Of a DNA stretch of 64,000 nucleotides, positions 17,901-28,521 are shown one piece after another. A program made the position numbers and the translations under genes. The notes beneath the pieces were generated by a model that was not told the origin of the DNA, made no database searches, and worked only from the letters and a program-made list of their open reading frames with translations. This DNA comes from JAFARE01 sp963777285 (lineage in GTDB: Bacteria; Chloroflexota; Dormibacteria; Aeolococcales; Aeolococcaceae), in assembly GCA_963777285.1 (NCBI GenBank), contig CAVZPR010000001.1:1302001-1366000 (forward strand), in the 5' to 3' direction. How positions within the stretch are numbered: position 1 is the stretch's first letter; every line of letters begins with the position of its first letter.

Positions 17901-20020
17901 GCGGCGTAGCAGTTGGGATCGAAGAGGTCGGTCATCCTGTGATTCGAGTATGCGAAGTGCCAGTGGCCTCCGTTGACGTCGATGACGTCGGTGAGGTCGC
18001 CGCTGCTGTATTGGAGAGTGACGACGCGCGTCGAGCTGACATTGCCATCGGTGACCGTCGTGATGTTTGCGCCGGTCCAGCCGAGCTGGAGGGTGCGACC
18101 TGCGGGGTCGGTGAGGGTAGTGAGCTGGTTGCTGGCGTTGTAGCTGAGCCTGGTCGCGTAGCCGTTTCGGTCAGTCTCGCTGAGCAGCTGCCCGGCGGAC
18201 GAGAAGATGTACGTGTCCTGCGCCCGTCGCGCGAAGGTCCAGGTGCCGTCGCCGTTGTGGACGAGCGTGGCGTTGACCCGGGAAGCTGCCGGGACGTAAC
18301 TCGACCCGCTCGGATCGAAGACGACCTGCGCGCCCCCTTCTTGGCTGATGGTTACGGGCCCGCTGCCGCCGGGCTGAGCCAAGGACATGAGTAGATTGGA
18401 GGTCCAGCCGTAGCCCAGGGGCCCATTCGTCGCGGAAGCCAGCGAGTTGTACGTGCGCGTGAACTCCAGCGGGATACCGCGGCCAGGGATCTTAAGATCG
18501 GTGCTGCTCTCCGTGTAGTTGCCGTAGGCGGTGTCCACCGGATCGCCGGCGTATGATTGCGCCAGATCGGCATCGGCGCAGGCACAGTTGACTCCACCGT
18601 AGAGTTCGGGTGCCAGCACCGGACCTCCAAGCAGCGCTCCTTGTTCGTTCGCGCTGCTCTGGATGGACCAGCTGCCGCCGCTATACGTGTAGGTCAAGGT
18701 CTGTTCTTCCGATCCGTCGTAATAGGATCCGACGGCGCTGCAGGCTGATGCCGTCACACACGACACCCCATTCAACTGCGGGTTCGTTCCTCCCGACGGG
18801 TTGGGCGTCGATTGGATCGTCCATGCGCTGCCATCCCAGGTAGCCGCGACGGTTGTACCGGCCGAGTAGGGGTAAGAGCCGACCGTGGCACAGAAGCTGG
18901 CCGATAGACACGAAACGTCACTGAGCGTGGTGAACTGCGATCCATTGTTCGGCCACCCGTTGGGGCCACTCACATTCTCCTGCGACCAGGCGCTCCCGTT
19001 CCAGAGATCTGCGATGGTGCCGCCGAAGAGGCACTCACAGGTATAGCCAACCGCCGAGCACGACGTGGTCGAGCCGCACGAGACCGCAGTCAGATCGATG
19101 CGCCAGTCGTTGTAGTCAGATGGGGAATTGATCGTCCATGCGGTCCCATTCCACAGCTCGGCCAACTCACTGAAGCCGCCGCCTGAAGGATAACTCCAGG
19201 TGTCGTTCTGGCCTACGGCAACGCAGCTGCTCGCCGCTGAGCAGGAGACGCTGTACAACAAGCTCGAGTTGCAGGTGCCGCTGCCAGGGGCATTCGGGCT
19301 GCTCACGATCGCCCACGATGATCCGTTGAATTGCTCGATCAGCGTCTGTCCGTTCGGGTATGGGCAGTTGGCGTAGTCCGCGTTTCCGACCGCCCAACAG
19401 TCGCTGCTGTTGACGCAAGTCACCCCGGAGAGGACATTGTTGTAGGAGGTGCCCATGTTGGGGCTGGTTGCGATCGCCCAAGCAGTGCCGTTGTACTGCT
19501 CGATCAGCGTTTGCTTGTACCCGCTGGAGTTCGTGTAGGTACCCACCGCCCAGCAGCTGCTAGCGCTGGGGCAGGCGATCCCAGAGAGCACCATGTTGGA
19601 CAACGTGGTCGGTCCGGCCACGATGCTCCAGGTCCCCGAGGGCGATGAGTGTTCGATGAGTGCGCCGTTCGCGCTGCTGTATGCAGTCTCGTTGAAGTAC
19701 CCGACCGCCCAGCAGTTGCTCACCGTGATGCAGTTCACCGCATCGAGGTAGTCATTGGTGCCCGCCCCCGTAGGGGTCATCTGTGTGCTCGAGATCGTGG
19801 TTCGCGCGCTGGACCGTGTGAGCACGGCATGGCTGCGAAGGTCGCCGCCACTATGTCGAGCGACGCCAGGCGAGGTGACGTGTGAGAGGGTAGCGGTCTG
19901 CGCGGGAAGATACGCGGCCTGGCTAGAAAGAGCCGGGCTGCCATTGGCGAATACGGCAGCTACCGCGGCCGCAGCGAGACAGGCGCCACGATGCCATCGT
20001 CGGCTTTTGAGCCCCGCCAT
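14905..20020 (-). CDS. Secreted RHS/YD-repeat protein with N-terminal Cys-repeat propeller, one frame break
   Basis: A protein of about 1700 residues split into two frames joining near 16300-16320. It starts at ATG 20020 with a signal peptide (LAAAAVAAVFANGSPALSSQ). About seven repeats of some 50 residues follow, each with a Cys-x5-Cys-(W/V/S)-A-V-G core and 'TLIEQ-NG-xW' strand, likely a propeller. Then come a DUF6531-like start ('GDPVDTAYGNYTESSTDL'), many YD repeats, and the RHS core ('GLFLTRDPAVATTLSPYGYA', 'NGDPLNRNDLTGL'). After the core are about 155 variable residues with a long hydrophobic stretch near 15180-15280. That tail is the expected toxin position, but I recognise no toxin. 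It lies between the defence island and IS debris. Confidence 0.8.
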
Positions 20021-20449
20021 AGCGCCGCACCTCTCTATCTAAGGCTTGCCCCGTGCGCCGGCTTGGCGGCTGGTCTACGCCATCGTCGGGCTGAGGCGGT
20101 GTGGGATGCTACGCCGCTCGAACGGCACCCGCAATACATGGCGATTGTCGCGTCAATCGTCGCGAGGGAACACTGCTAAAGGCACGCCCGGCGCAATTGC
20201 TCTGACGTCACCCTGCGACTCGGTCCGACCGGGGTCACCCCAGCGCTCTCGGATTGGAAAGGGCGCGCAGGGTCGCGGGGATTCAGTTCTCCGCGCCGTG
20301 GACGCAAGCGCTGCCGACAAAGCCACGAACAACGCTGCAGTCCGACTGAGGGGTCGAACCTAGCATCGGCGGATGTCGACTCTCCCAACCGACCCCACCA
20401 CGATCGCGTGGGGTTCGCATTCTGACAACCTCACTGTCCCAACGATGAC
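20021..20449 (+). other. Gap between RHS gene and IS110 fragment
   Basis: About 430 bases upstream of the RHS gene, which must hold its promoter. Open frames here look random in composition. I see no clear promoter boxes, RNA gene or terminator. Confidence 0.35.
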
Positions 20450-21181
20450 TCAAACACGCCGAAGTCAAGGTACCCGCGGTTTGGCTGCCCACGCCGGACG
20501 TTCGTGGTGAACGCGAACGGGCTCGCTGGCGGCTGCATCTCGTTCGCCATCGGGCTGCGCTCAAGAATCGGATCCACGCCACGCTCATGAGCTTCGGCCA
20601 TCCGGTGCCCGTTTCTGACTTGTTCGGGCGCCGGCCGTCAGCTGCTACAAGCGCTCGAACTTCCCGAGCCATGGGCCAGCAACGTGATGGCCAGTGTCCA
20701 CCTCATCGACGAGCTCAGCGAAGAGATCGCAGCGTGCGAATCCGACCTGCGGCATCGAGGTGCGGATCATCCGTACGTGCCCCTGCTGATGACAGCGCCG
20801 GGCATCGGCTGGATACTCGCGTACACCATCGCCGGCGAGATCGGCGACATCGGGCGATTCAGCTATGCGAAGAAGCTCGTCGCGTACATGGGCCTGTGCC
20901 CGCGTGTGCGCCAGTCCGGTGCGCACGACCGGCGTGGCGCGCTGGCCAAGAACGGTCCACGTCACTTGCGCTGGGCACTCATCGAAGCTGCGATGCACGC
21001 CGCCAAGAGTGACGCGTATGCAGGCCGGTACCACTCCACAAAGGCGCGCGTCGGCAAGCACCGCGGCACTGCCGTGGCGCGCATCGAGGTCGCGCGCAAA
21101 CTCGCTGAAGCGATTTGGTACATGCTCGCTCGTCATCAGGCGTTCTCCCCGGCAGGTCCCGGCAAAGTTCTGGCCGCCTGA
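20450..21181 (+). pseudogene. IS110-family transposase, C-terminal remnant
   Basis: Translates, with frame changes, as the second half of an IS110 transposase: 'WRLHLVRHRAALKNRIHATL' near 20540, then from about 20675 the transposase-20 domain 'LLMTAPGIGWILAYTIAGEI', 'KKLVAYMGLCPRV' and 'GPRHLRWALIEAAMHA'. The N-terminal DEDD nuclease half is absent and the frame shifts near 20640. The element is therefore inactive. Confidence 0.75.
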
Positions 21182-21208
21182 CGGCCCTATTCGAATTGGA
21201 CTACCGGG

Positions 21209-21593
21209 TCAACGCTCCCATCCACCACCCTCACGATCCTTTAGTATGGCGGTGGCTTCACCAGCGATGACCGCGCGGGCAGCGGCCTCAGCGTCCACCG
21301 GGTCGCTCTTGCCTTTGCGGCGGCTGCGGTCCGGTCGGTTGACCTCGAAGACAGTGATGCCAGCGGCCTGAAGCTGGCGCGCGAGCTGGTAGCCATAGCT
21401 GCCGGTCCTCTCGATGCCCGCAATAGCTGGACGCCCGCGCTGGCATGTCCAGGACAGTAGTCGCCGCGTACCTGCGCCATTAGCGGCGAACTCCAGGAAG
21501 CCGTTTAGGACCGGCATCGTCGAGGACGGCGCCGACGTGGGTGTTCTTGTGCGTATCGATCCCGAGAACCATCTGGTCACGCCATGACATCGA
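21209..21593 (-). pseudogene. IS110-family transposase, N-terminal remnant
   Basis: Begins at 21593 with 'MVLGIDTHKNTHVGAVLDD', the first strand and catalytic Asp of the IS110 DEDD domain. It shifts frame near 21500, continues 'RPAIAGIERTGSYGYQLARQ' and 'KGKSDPVDAEAAARAVIAGE', and is cut off at about 21210. The C-terminal half is missing. It is convergent with the C-terminal remnant that ends at 21181. Confidence 0.75.
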
Positions 21594-21736
21594 AACCTCC
21601 CACTTACGCGCTGGTGTGATGCATGCAGCGCGGTGGCGGACAGGACACTCACGGTGGTGGGCAACGCTCCCATTGAGTCCCGCCCGTACTCTGCAAGGCT
21701 CACGAAGATGTGGACGCCGGGCGGAAGGCCGACAGA

Positions 21737-22396
21737 TCAACGTAAAGGCAAGGAGGGCCGCCAGTCGTACAACGGGTCAGGCTCTTCCAGATTGGCCAGT
21801 CGAAGCAAGGGTCGGCCAACGTTCCGGCGTCCACACCGCGAGTTTGACTGAGTGTCGAAGCAGTCGCCGACCGAACCCATCGATGCTAGGAGCCCTGAGT
21901 CGATGGCGCGTCGAGTGAACGCCCAGGACGTGAACTGCGTCCCTTGATCGCTGTGGATGATGGTGTCACCCTTCGGCCGACGTTGTTCGATGGCCATGCC
22001 GAGGGCGCTGGTGAGGAGCGCAGTGCTCGGCGTGGAGTTGAGTGACCACCCGACCACTCGACGCGACCATGCTTCAAGCATGACGGCGCAATAGACCTTG
22101 CGCTCGCGGGTGCGATGTTCGGTGATGTCCGTGACCCAGAGTTCGTCGCGCTGGTCGCGGTGAAACTGGCGCCCAACCCGGTCTGCGGCGGTGACCACGC
22201 CGGGTAGGCGCCGGAAGCGTGGCCGGCCGGAAATGCCTTGAACGCCAGCGCGCACCGAGGTCGCGGGCGACATCACCCACGCGCCGGCCAGACGCGGCAG
22301 CTCAAGCACACGCCTCCGAACCTCCGCCGGGTAGCCTCGTCGCCCCAAGCTGTCCTCTTGGGACGGCAGCATGCCATTCCAGTAATCCAACTCCAC
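21737..22396 (-). pseudogene. IS3-family transposase remnant
   Basis: An internally deleted IS3 element. The first residues resemble OrfA ('RRGYPAEVRRRVLELPRLAG'). The frame then passes directly into OrfB with 'DELWVTDITEHRTRERKVYC' (first catalytic Asp) and 'IHSDQGTQFTSWAF' (second Asp). After 'GSVGDCFD' the usual Asn-x-x-x-Glu segment is replaced by out-of-frame sequence, so the catalytic Glu is lost. Confidence 0.75.
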
Positions 22397-22515
22397 GAAG
22401 CCCGGCGCACACTAATTGAGCTTCGAACCGCCCGCTAGGTTGTCGAGGGCTCCGAACTAGGCAAACGTAGCTTCCAGCCTATGTAGGAGAGCCATCGAGC
22501 GCGGTCTGCAGAAAG

Positions 22516-23421
22516 GTGCGCCGTCGTGGCATCCTTCTGACTGGTTCAAGCTGTGCTCGGATGACTGTACCTGCTCGCCCACCATATATGCCGAGGCCCG
22601 TCACTCCGGACGACGTGCCTCCACCTGTTGGCGAAATCTGGCTGCTCTCTGCGCCCGTCGATGTCATCTCAAAGGTACGAGGGGGAAAGATCGTCAAGCA
22701 GGTGGCGTATTCGCAATATTGGCGGCGAATTGACTTCCACGCGTTTGATTGTGGCGTGACCTACGAACGAGACGTTACAACTACTGTCGGCTCCAAAACT
22801 GAGACAGTTAGAGAGATCGGCGGCAAATTAGGAGTCAGTATCGGCCAAGTGGCAGCGGAACTATCCGCAAAACTTACCGTCACGGTGACGATCGCTTTGG
22901 AGCACGAGACCTCGCGGAAGATCACTGCTCCGGCTAGGAAGTGTTACGGAACAAGCCTTACTACTTGGCAACTAGTCGATCGATTTGATGTCGCACGCCA
23001 GCGGACGATCTTTGGTATCAAGGGGCGCCGAACAGCAGCTCGCCTCGAACAACCCGCTGACGCTTACTGGTCGGATACGTTCCTGTGGGCCGCACCGAAG
23101 TGCTGCCCGGATGGCATGAGCGATGGTCCAGGTGTGCTAGTCGATTACGCCGGGTTGAGAGCGCTACTGATACCTGAACTCACACCCACAGGCGAAACTC
23201 GCCTGTTGAATGACGTGATGACCTTCGCCGATGTTAAGGGAGAGTATCGTCTCGGCGACCTTGTCCCCGCCGTCGCACTTGAAGGCGAGCTGGCCGATGT
23301 CGTACCCGAAGAGGCGCGGAGTACGTCAACACCTTTGCGCCCGTTCCTCGCACCGCTGCCCGCCGCTGCCTCGGAACATGCACCCTCGTTGGTTTCCCGC
23401 GAGCCGACGTCTGTTCAGTAA
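22516..23421 (+). CDS. Hypothetical beta-rich protein
   Basis: 301 codons from the first start, or 286 from ATG 22561. The middle (residues 85-150) has alternating Thr/Val stretches such as 'YERDVTTTVGSKTETVREIG' and 'SAKLTVTVTIALEHETSR', giving long amphipathic beta strands that recall, without proof, pore-forming or fibrous proteins. The C-terminus is Pro/Ala rich. No signal peptide is evident. It is flanked by IS debris, so it could be cargo of past transposition. I recognise no family. Confidence 0.5.
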   Translation: MRRRGILLTGSSCARMTVPARPPYMPRPVTPDDVPPPVGEIWLLSAPVDVISKVRGGKIVKQVAYSQYWRRIDFHAFDCGVTYERDVTTTVGSKTETVREIGGKLGVSIGQVAAELSAKLTVTVTIALEHETSRKITAPARKCYGTSLTTWQLVDRFDVARQRTIFGIKGRRTAARLEQPADAYWSDTFLWAAPKCCPDGMSDGPGVLVDYAGLRALLIPELTPTGETRLLNDVMTFADVKGEYRLGDLVPAVALEGELADVVPEEARSTSTPLRPFLAPLPAAASEHAPSLVSREPTSVQ

Positions 23422-23436
23422 CGTGGTGCCGTCGCT

Positions 23437-23832
23437 TTGCCGAGCTCTCGATGCGCTGCTTCGGCTGGCCACCACGAATCATTCATTTCGCGCACACCCT
23501 TTGACGCGGTTCAGTCGCTCGTTAGAGAGCGAAGTTGCTGTCGTCCGCCCGACCGTGTCGGACTTCCTCTTGAGGATGATCCCGAGGATCCCCTCGCGCT
23601 CGATGCCGATACCGATGCCGATGATCTTCGAGGCTTGCTGCTCCCAGGCGGAGCCGTCGACCGAATCGTCACCTACTACGTGTCCGGGAATGGTAGGCGT
23701 CTCAACTACCTCACCCAGTTCGATGTGCCGGCAGGACGGCTCGATCTCACCACCGCTCATGAAGCGATCGATGAAGCTCGGAGGCTCATGTACCGCGCGG
23801 TGAGAGCCGGCGACGTTCTCGACAATCTATGA
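23437..23832 (+). CDS. Hypothetical small protein
   Basis: 131 codons in the same frame as the preceding gene, after its TAA at 23419-23421. The acidic middle (EDDPEDPLALDADTDADD) and the C-terminal 'AHEAIDEARRLMYRAVRAGD' look coding; the first 35 residues do not. The start is uncertain. No family is recognised. Confidence 0.35.
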   Translation: MPSSRCAASAGHHESFISRTPFDAVQSLVRERSCCRPPDRVGLPLEDDPEDPLALDADTDADDLRGLLLPGGAVDRIVTYYVSGNGRRLNYLTQFDVPAGRLDLTTAHEAIDEARRLMYRAVRAGDVLDNL

Positions 23833-24230
23833 ATCAGAAGGCAGCATAGGCTGTGATAAGAGGCGCTAAGAGCTGGGGCGAGATCAAGGCCCACAGGGGT
23901 GAGAGTGACCCCAAGGACACGGCGGAGGATCAGGCTGAACGATGAGGACCGCGGCGCGCGCGGTCTCAAGAGCGAAGCCGCTCGCAGCATTCGAGTGCAG
24001 ACCTGAGGGTGCGCCATGGCCCGGGGTGCCTTCGAGGCCGAGCGTGGCTTGCGCGTTTCGATCGAGTGCAGGCACCGGCGAACGGTCCGCAAGCGCTGCT
24101 GGTGATCCCGAGCGAGAGCATGCGTCTGCGACTGCAGTCTCGTCGGGATGCTAGACTTTGAACACGTCGCCTAGACGCCGGCGCAGCATCCGAAACCACG
24201 ACGCCCAAGTCGCGGAAGGGAGGCATCCCA
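23833..24230 (+). other. Intergenic gap upstream of the G1-type peptidase gene
   Basis: About 400 bases with no coding frame I would defend on either strand. GGAAGGGAGGC at 24216-24226 is a plausible ribosome site for the peptidase start at 24231. Confidence 0.4.
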
Positions 24231-25391
24231 ATGTCAAAGGTCGACGAGCTAAACCCCGTGTCGCCGCACCTCGATGGTCCGTCGGGAATCTCCCTCCGAA
24301 GACGTCGCGTTCGGGGTCACTGGCTCCGCGGCGTTGCAGTAATCTCCGTGATCGGAGCGACAGCGTTCACGCCGAGAATAGGGGCTTTCGCAACTGCTGC
24401 TGCGCCCGACTGTCCGACTGATTTCAACCCTTACTCCGCTTCCGACGCAACCTTGACCGAATGTGGGGACACGACGATACCGCTCGCTGCGGTCGGGTCT
24501 TTGAGCGATGGCGGTACCATGCATACATATGCAACCGTCGGCACTTCGGTGTCCGAACTGACCCCACCAGCCAGTTTTGATCCTCAGCACGCATCGCCGA
24601 CTGAGCTGGCTCAGTACGGCATCCCCGCCGAGCCGCCTAGTTCCGACACCTTGGCGCATTCTCTGTGGGAGGCCATGACTTCGAATATACACTTCGTTGA
24701 AGCGCCGCAATACTTGGTGGCGGGGCCACCGTCTCTGCGGTTCACATACCAGATACAGACGCAAAACTGGTCCGGGTACTACACATTAGAGCCAGCTCAA
24801 TATTTTCACTATACGTGGTCTACCTTTACACAACCGTGGCAGTTGTCATCTGGGTGCGACCCAAATGACCAAGCGGCTTTGTGGACGGGTCTAGGTGGAG
24901 GTGACAACAGCGGTTACATCGGCCAGCAGGGCACGATCATGGGGTACAACACCGGACTGGGCCGGTATCAAGCCTGGCTCGAGGTCAACCTTGGCCGCGT
25001 TATGGGAATCAATATGTCTTCGACACCAGCTTACAACTTCAATATGGCAACTAGTTACGGCAGCGGCAAGTACACCTTTTTTTACTACGACTACTACGAT
25101 CACAACTCCCAAAGTTGGACATCAACCACAAGCAATTACGACGGTTCGTCCGGCGATTTTATTGTTGAACGGCCGAGCAGCCCCATCAGCGGCCAGCTAG
25201 ACAACCTGTCGAACTACGGCACGTTTCCGTGGGTTCTGGCAAGGGTCGCGATTCAGGAGAACCCTCTTACCGTTTATCCGAATTACGAACTGGCTATGAA
25301 CAATGGGACCGTCGGTGATATACTCGCCACGGCAAGCGCTCTTGGGTCCGGTGGCGATAACTTTACCGACACCCAGCACGTGTGCAAGTGA
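24231..25391 (+). CDS. Secreted G1-type (eqolisin-like) peptidase
   Basis: A 386-residue exported protein with a long signal region (basic residues, then 'GVAVISVIGATAFTPRIGAF'). From residue 180 it follows the G1 glutamic peptidase plan: 'QNWSGYYTLEPAQYFHYTWS', 'ALWTGLGGGDNSGYIGQQGT' (the Gln of the dyad is expected here), 'RYQAWLEV', and 'SSGDFIVERPSSPISGQLDN' with a Glu at the place of the catalytic Glu. The EW-P segment usual after YxAW is altered to LEVNLG, so activity is not assured. Lower GC than its neighbours and flanking IS debris suggest transfer. Confidence 0.65.
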   Translation: MSKVDELNPVSPHLDGPSGISLRRRRVRGHWLRGVAVISVIGATAFTPRIGAFATAAAPDCPTDFNPYSASDATLTECGDTTIPLAAVGSLSDGGTMHTYATVGTSVSELTPPASFDPQHASPTELAQYGIPAEPPSSDTLAHSLWEAMTSNIHFVEAPQYLVAGPPSLRFTYQIQTQNWSGYYTLEPAQYFHYTWSTFTQPWQLSSGCDPNDQAALWTGLGGGDNSGYIGQQGTIMGYNTGLGRYQAWLEVNLGRVMGINMSSTPAYNFNMATSYGSGKYTFFYYDYYDHNSQSWTSTTSNYDGSSGDFIVERPSSPISGQLDNLSNYGTFPWVLARVAIQENPLTVYPNYELAMNNGTVGDILATASALGSGGDNFTDTQHVCK

Positions 25392-25501
25392 GAAGGACTC
25401 AGCTGAGGAAGAGCGGAGACTCCGTACCTCAGATCCGCCGCAGTCAGCCTGCAGTGATCACGCTGCATGCTTTGGGTCCGTTGCTAGACGGTGTGCGTTA
25501 G

Positions 25502-25993
25502 ATGATCCGGAAAGAGCGGTTTACTCGGAGCGTCGGAGTCCAACGGGTTCTGGCGGCACAGATTGGCCTGGCAGCTGCACTTGCCGTAACGATCGTCGCT
25601 TGTGAGCCTGTCTCTCCTCCGCCCGCTACGTCGGCGACGGCGAATTTTCACCTAGGGGCGACGCCACTCACGTATTGTGGGTACAAACTTTACTCGGGCC
25701 CGATCGGCATCTACTCTGCGACGGTGGCTCGGGACGACACCTTCTCGGTACCCTCCGGCCTCTTGGCTCCCGGCGGTCCTCCGATTGCGTTGCGTGTATC
25801 GACAAGCTGTCAAGTTGGGGCGCGGGTTGCCATCAGTACCCCGTCGATCATCGCCATCAGATCAGAAGTGCTTGCGAGCGACCAGCAGCCCGAGGCCATT
25901 CTCGTCGATGGGATTGCACCTGGAGCAGGCAAGATGATGGTGGAGAGTACCTCTGGCATGACGATTCGCGTGAGCCTTCCCGTCGGTTCATAG
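25502..25993 (+). CDS. Putative lipoprotein
   Basis: A 163-residue protein from ATG 25502. The N-terminal helix ends in a lipobox-like IVAC ('IGLAAALAVTIVAC'), so export and lipidation are likely. The mature part is beta-rich with two further Cys that may form a disulfide. No family is recognised. It follows the G1-type peptidase by about 110 bases and could be co-expressed. Confidence 0.55.
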   Translation: MIRKERFTRSVGVQRVLAAQIGLAAALAVTIVACEPVSPPPATSATANFHLGATPLTYCGYKLYSGPIGIYSATVARDDTFSVPSGLLAPGGPPIALRVSTSCQVGARVAISTPSIIAIRSEVLASDQQPEAILVDGIAPGAGKMMVESTSGMTIRVSLPVGS

Positions 25994-26305
25994 TCAACGG
26001 ATCAATTCCAATACAGCGTCACACTGTGCCACGGACAAGTCGCTTAGCCCTCCAAGATCTTGAGGACGCCATCTCGTAGTCTTTCGGACTGTCATTGACG
26101 TTGTGACCACATTCTAATAGGCGGCGTCCATACTTATCTCCGTGCCATCCGGGAGAGGCCGTCGCGACTTGTACTGCTGTGAAAAGCGCGGCAAAGTGCT
26201 ACGCTCAGGAGAGACTGTGGCTGCGCCCGGAACCAGACTAACGACCCGCACCGGCCTATATGATGTCCGGCTGACCGCGCAACGCTTGCTTCGGCCGGTA
26301 GGTAG

Positions 26306-27167
26306 TGGGCTTGCCCCGGTTTGACGGACACGTTTGCTAAGCCGAGCACCGCAGCGAGTGCGTGCCGGGATTCGTAGTCTGCCGGACTGAGGTTGCCGAG
26401 CGTCGAGTGGCGGCGCTCACGGTTGTAGAAGCTCTCGCTGTACTCGAAGATCGCGGTGTTTGCAGCCGCTCTCAACAGCCGACCGCGCAAGACCCTCGGG
26501 TGGCGAAATCCTGCCGAGGTCCTGAACGATCACCTATTGTCATGCCAGAAGACCATCGTTGCGACGATCCCTTGAACCTGCGTTGACAGCCGGTGTGGTG
26601 GATCAACACACCGCTGGGACTCCGATGCGTGAGCGCAATGCGCAGCGCGTTGAGGGGCAACTCGGTGCACAGGTGATCCGCCATCGCCCAGCCGACGACG
26701 CGGCGCGAGAAGCAGTCCAGGATGGTGGCCAGGTAGAGCCAGCCCTCCCAGGTGCGGATGTAGGTGATGTCGCCGACCCAGAGTTGGTCGGGCTGCGTTG
26801 GCACGAAGTCACGCTGCACCAGGTTGGGCAGCACGGTGAACGGATCGCCGATCGTGGTGCGCCGGTAGCGCCGTGGGAAGCGCCGTGCGAGGCCAGCACG
26901 ACGCATGAGACGCGCCACCCGTTTGCGTCCGTGCAGGTCGCCACAGGCGTGCAGCTCGGCGTGGATCCGCGGTGCTCCGTAGGTCTGCCGGCTGCGGGCG
27001 TGGATGGCGGCGATGCGCTCGGTGAGCACGAGGTCGGCGCGGGCATGTGCAGACAGGGGATGGATCGACCAGTGGTAGTAGGCGGCGCGGGAGACCTGCA
27101 GCACGCGGCACAGCGTTCTGACTGCGTGGTTGACCTTCTCCACCTCGATGAACCGATACCGGCTCAC
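26306..27167 (-). pseudogene. IS3 OrfB (transposase), broken
   Basis: The N-terminal part is good: 'RFIEVEKVNHAVRTLCRVLQ', 'QTYGAPRIHAELHACGDLHG', and 'LWVGDITYIRTWEGWLYLAT' with the first catalytic Asp. After 'PSGVLIHHTGCQ' the HSDRG segment with the second Asp is damaged and the frame breaks near 26560. The C-terminal 'SFYNRERRHSTLGNLSPADY' reappears in another frame. The second Asp and Glu are lost. Confidence 0.8.
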
Positions 27168-27454
27168 CGGGTCTCCTTGGCGAAGGAAGGTGCCGCCTTT
27201 TTGAGGATGCTGCGCTCCTCCTCGAGCACGCGCACCTGGCGGCGTAGTCGGGAGAGTTCCTCACGCTCTGCCGTGGTCAGGCAGTTGCGCTTGCCGCCGT
27301 CGACGTCAGCTCGCTTCACCCACTCGCGGACCGCTGTCTCGGTGAGATCGAGGTCGCGGCTGACAGCGCCAATGCTCTTGCCGGACGAGCGCACCAAGGC
27401 CACCACCTCTGCCTTGTACTCGTCGCTGAACTTCCGACGCTCTTTTCGAGCCAT
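27164..27454 (-). CDS. IS3 OrfA (transposase HTH subunit)
   Basis: A 96-residue OrfA with helix-turn-helix ('SIGAVSRDLDLTETAVREWV') and leucine-zipper-like end ('RLRRQVRVLEEERSILKKAA'). It overlaps OrfB by 4 bases, as usual for programmed frameshifting in IS3 elements. It differs from the copy at 39467 at a few residues only (for example Cys versus Gly after KRN). Confidence 0.85.
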   Translation of the reverse strand: MARKERRKFSDEYKAEVVALVRSSGKSIGAVSRDLDLTETAVREWVKRADVDGGKRNCLTTAEREELSRLRRQVRVLEEERSILKKAAPSFAKETR

Positions 27455-27629
27455 CTGGACCTCCTGTGTGGGGGCTTCCCCACATCATGGTGGTCCGTCT
27501 CATCGGGTCACGCCCAGTCCACCCGCGGATGCTCTTCGAAACAAAGGATGCAATGGGGCCAAACGCGCCCCACGTCTTTGGGCTGAGGGCTAATCTTCAG
27601 CGCCTCACAGGGACTGGCCGCACGTCAAG

Positions 27630-28464
27630 ATGTCAACCCCCTTCATCATCTGGCTGATCGCTGGCATCGTGCTGGTTTTCGTTGCGGCCGTGCTTGGACG
27701 CTTCGCCGCTAACCGTGGCTGGCTGGGCTTCCTGGTCGACAGCCGGGGTCGTGACAGCCTGACCCAGTTTCAGTTGTACCTCTGGACATTCATCATCGTC
27801 TCGCCGGTCTGTGCGTTCTTCTTCGGCCGGTTGCTGCTCGGTGGCACGAAGACCCCGATTGACTTCGGCATCCCCTCAGCTGTCTGGGCACTCCTAGGTA
27901 TCGCCGCGGGATCGACGGTGACGGCAGTCGCCGTCAAGTCGCAGAAGGACGCATCCAATCCGGCTTCGGTTGCCACCAGCTTCACCCTCAGCCAAGCGGC
28001 AAGGAACGCCGGCAGCGTCGATGACCCGCCTCGCCTGTCGCAGAACTTTCTAGTGGAAGAGGGGGCGATGGCCGACCAAGTTATCGACGTCACCAAGTTC
28101 CAGAACTTCTGGTTCACCATCATCCTGGCGGCCACTTACATCTCGATGGCAGTGACCGCACTGGAGGGCGTGAAGACCGGTGCTGACCTCAAATCGCTCC
28201 CCGACCTGTCAAGGCTTTCTGGTGTTGCTCGGCATCAGTCATGCCGGCTACATCGCCGGGAAGCTACCGAGCAAGGTCGGTGCCGCACCGGGCATGAACA
28301 TGATGCGCGTGCTGTCCCCTGCGGGCCCGCCCGCAGTGCCACGAGCGCAGTTGGCGCCGCTGGCACCTATAGCCGGACCGGCTCCGCCTCCTGTCGCTGC
28401 CCCAGCAGCGAGCGGCGGCTGGCAGGATCTACAGCCGCGCAATCCCCGGCGGGGTCTACTTTAA
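27630..28464 (+). CDS. Hypothetical membrane protein, frame break
   Basis: Membrane helices at residues 5-23 (FIIWLIAGIVLVFVAAVLG), 45-66 (FQLYLWTFIIVSPVCAFFF), 82-100 (VWALLGIAAGSTVTAV) and 150-172 (FWFTIILAATYISMAVTAL). A last helix is in another frame from about 28190: 'GFLVLLGISHAGYIAGKL', followed by a Pro/Ala-rich tail to 28464. The 'LTQFQLYLWT' motif recurs in actinobacterial membrane proteins of unknown role. It leads a group of small genes in the same direction. Confidence 0.6.
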
Positions 28465-28521
28465 AGTGCAGACCGACTTGACGCCCAGAAACAACGCCAT
28501 CATCGTCGCTGGGCGAGAGCG

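Larger units (their letters stand above)
26306..27516 (-). mobile_element. IS3-family insertion sequence, decayed
   Basis: A full-length but damaged element. Imperfect terminal inverted repeats can be read at both ends: TGGGCTTGCCCCGGTTTGAC at 26306 and, on the other strand from 27516, TGGGCGTGACCCGATGAGAC. OrfA is intact and OrfB is broken. A shortened near-identical copy lies at 39405-39793. Confidence 0.8.

Noticed and set aside
23596..23630. Short tandem GATGCCGATACC-type repeat
   Set aside because: Only three imperfect units inside a probable coding frame; too short for a CRISPR array or a meaningful repeat.
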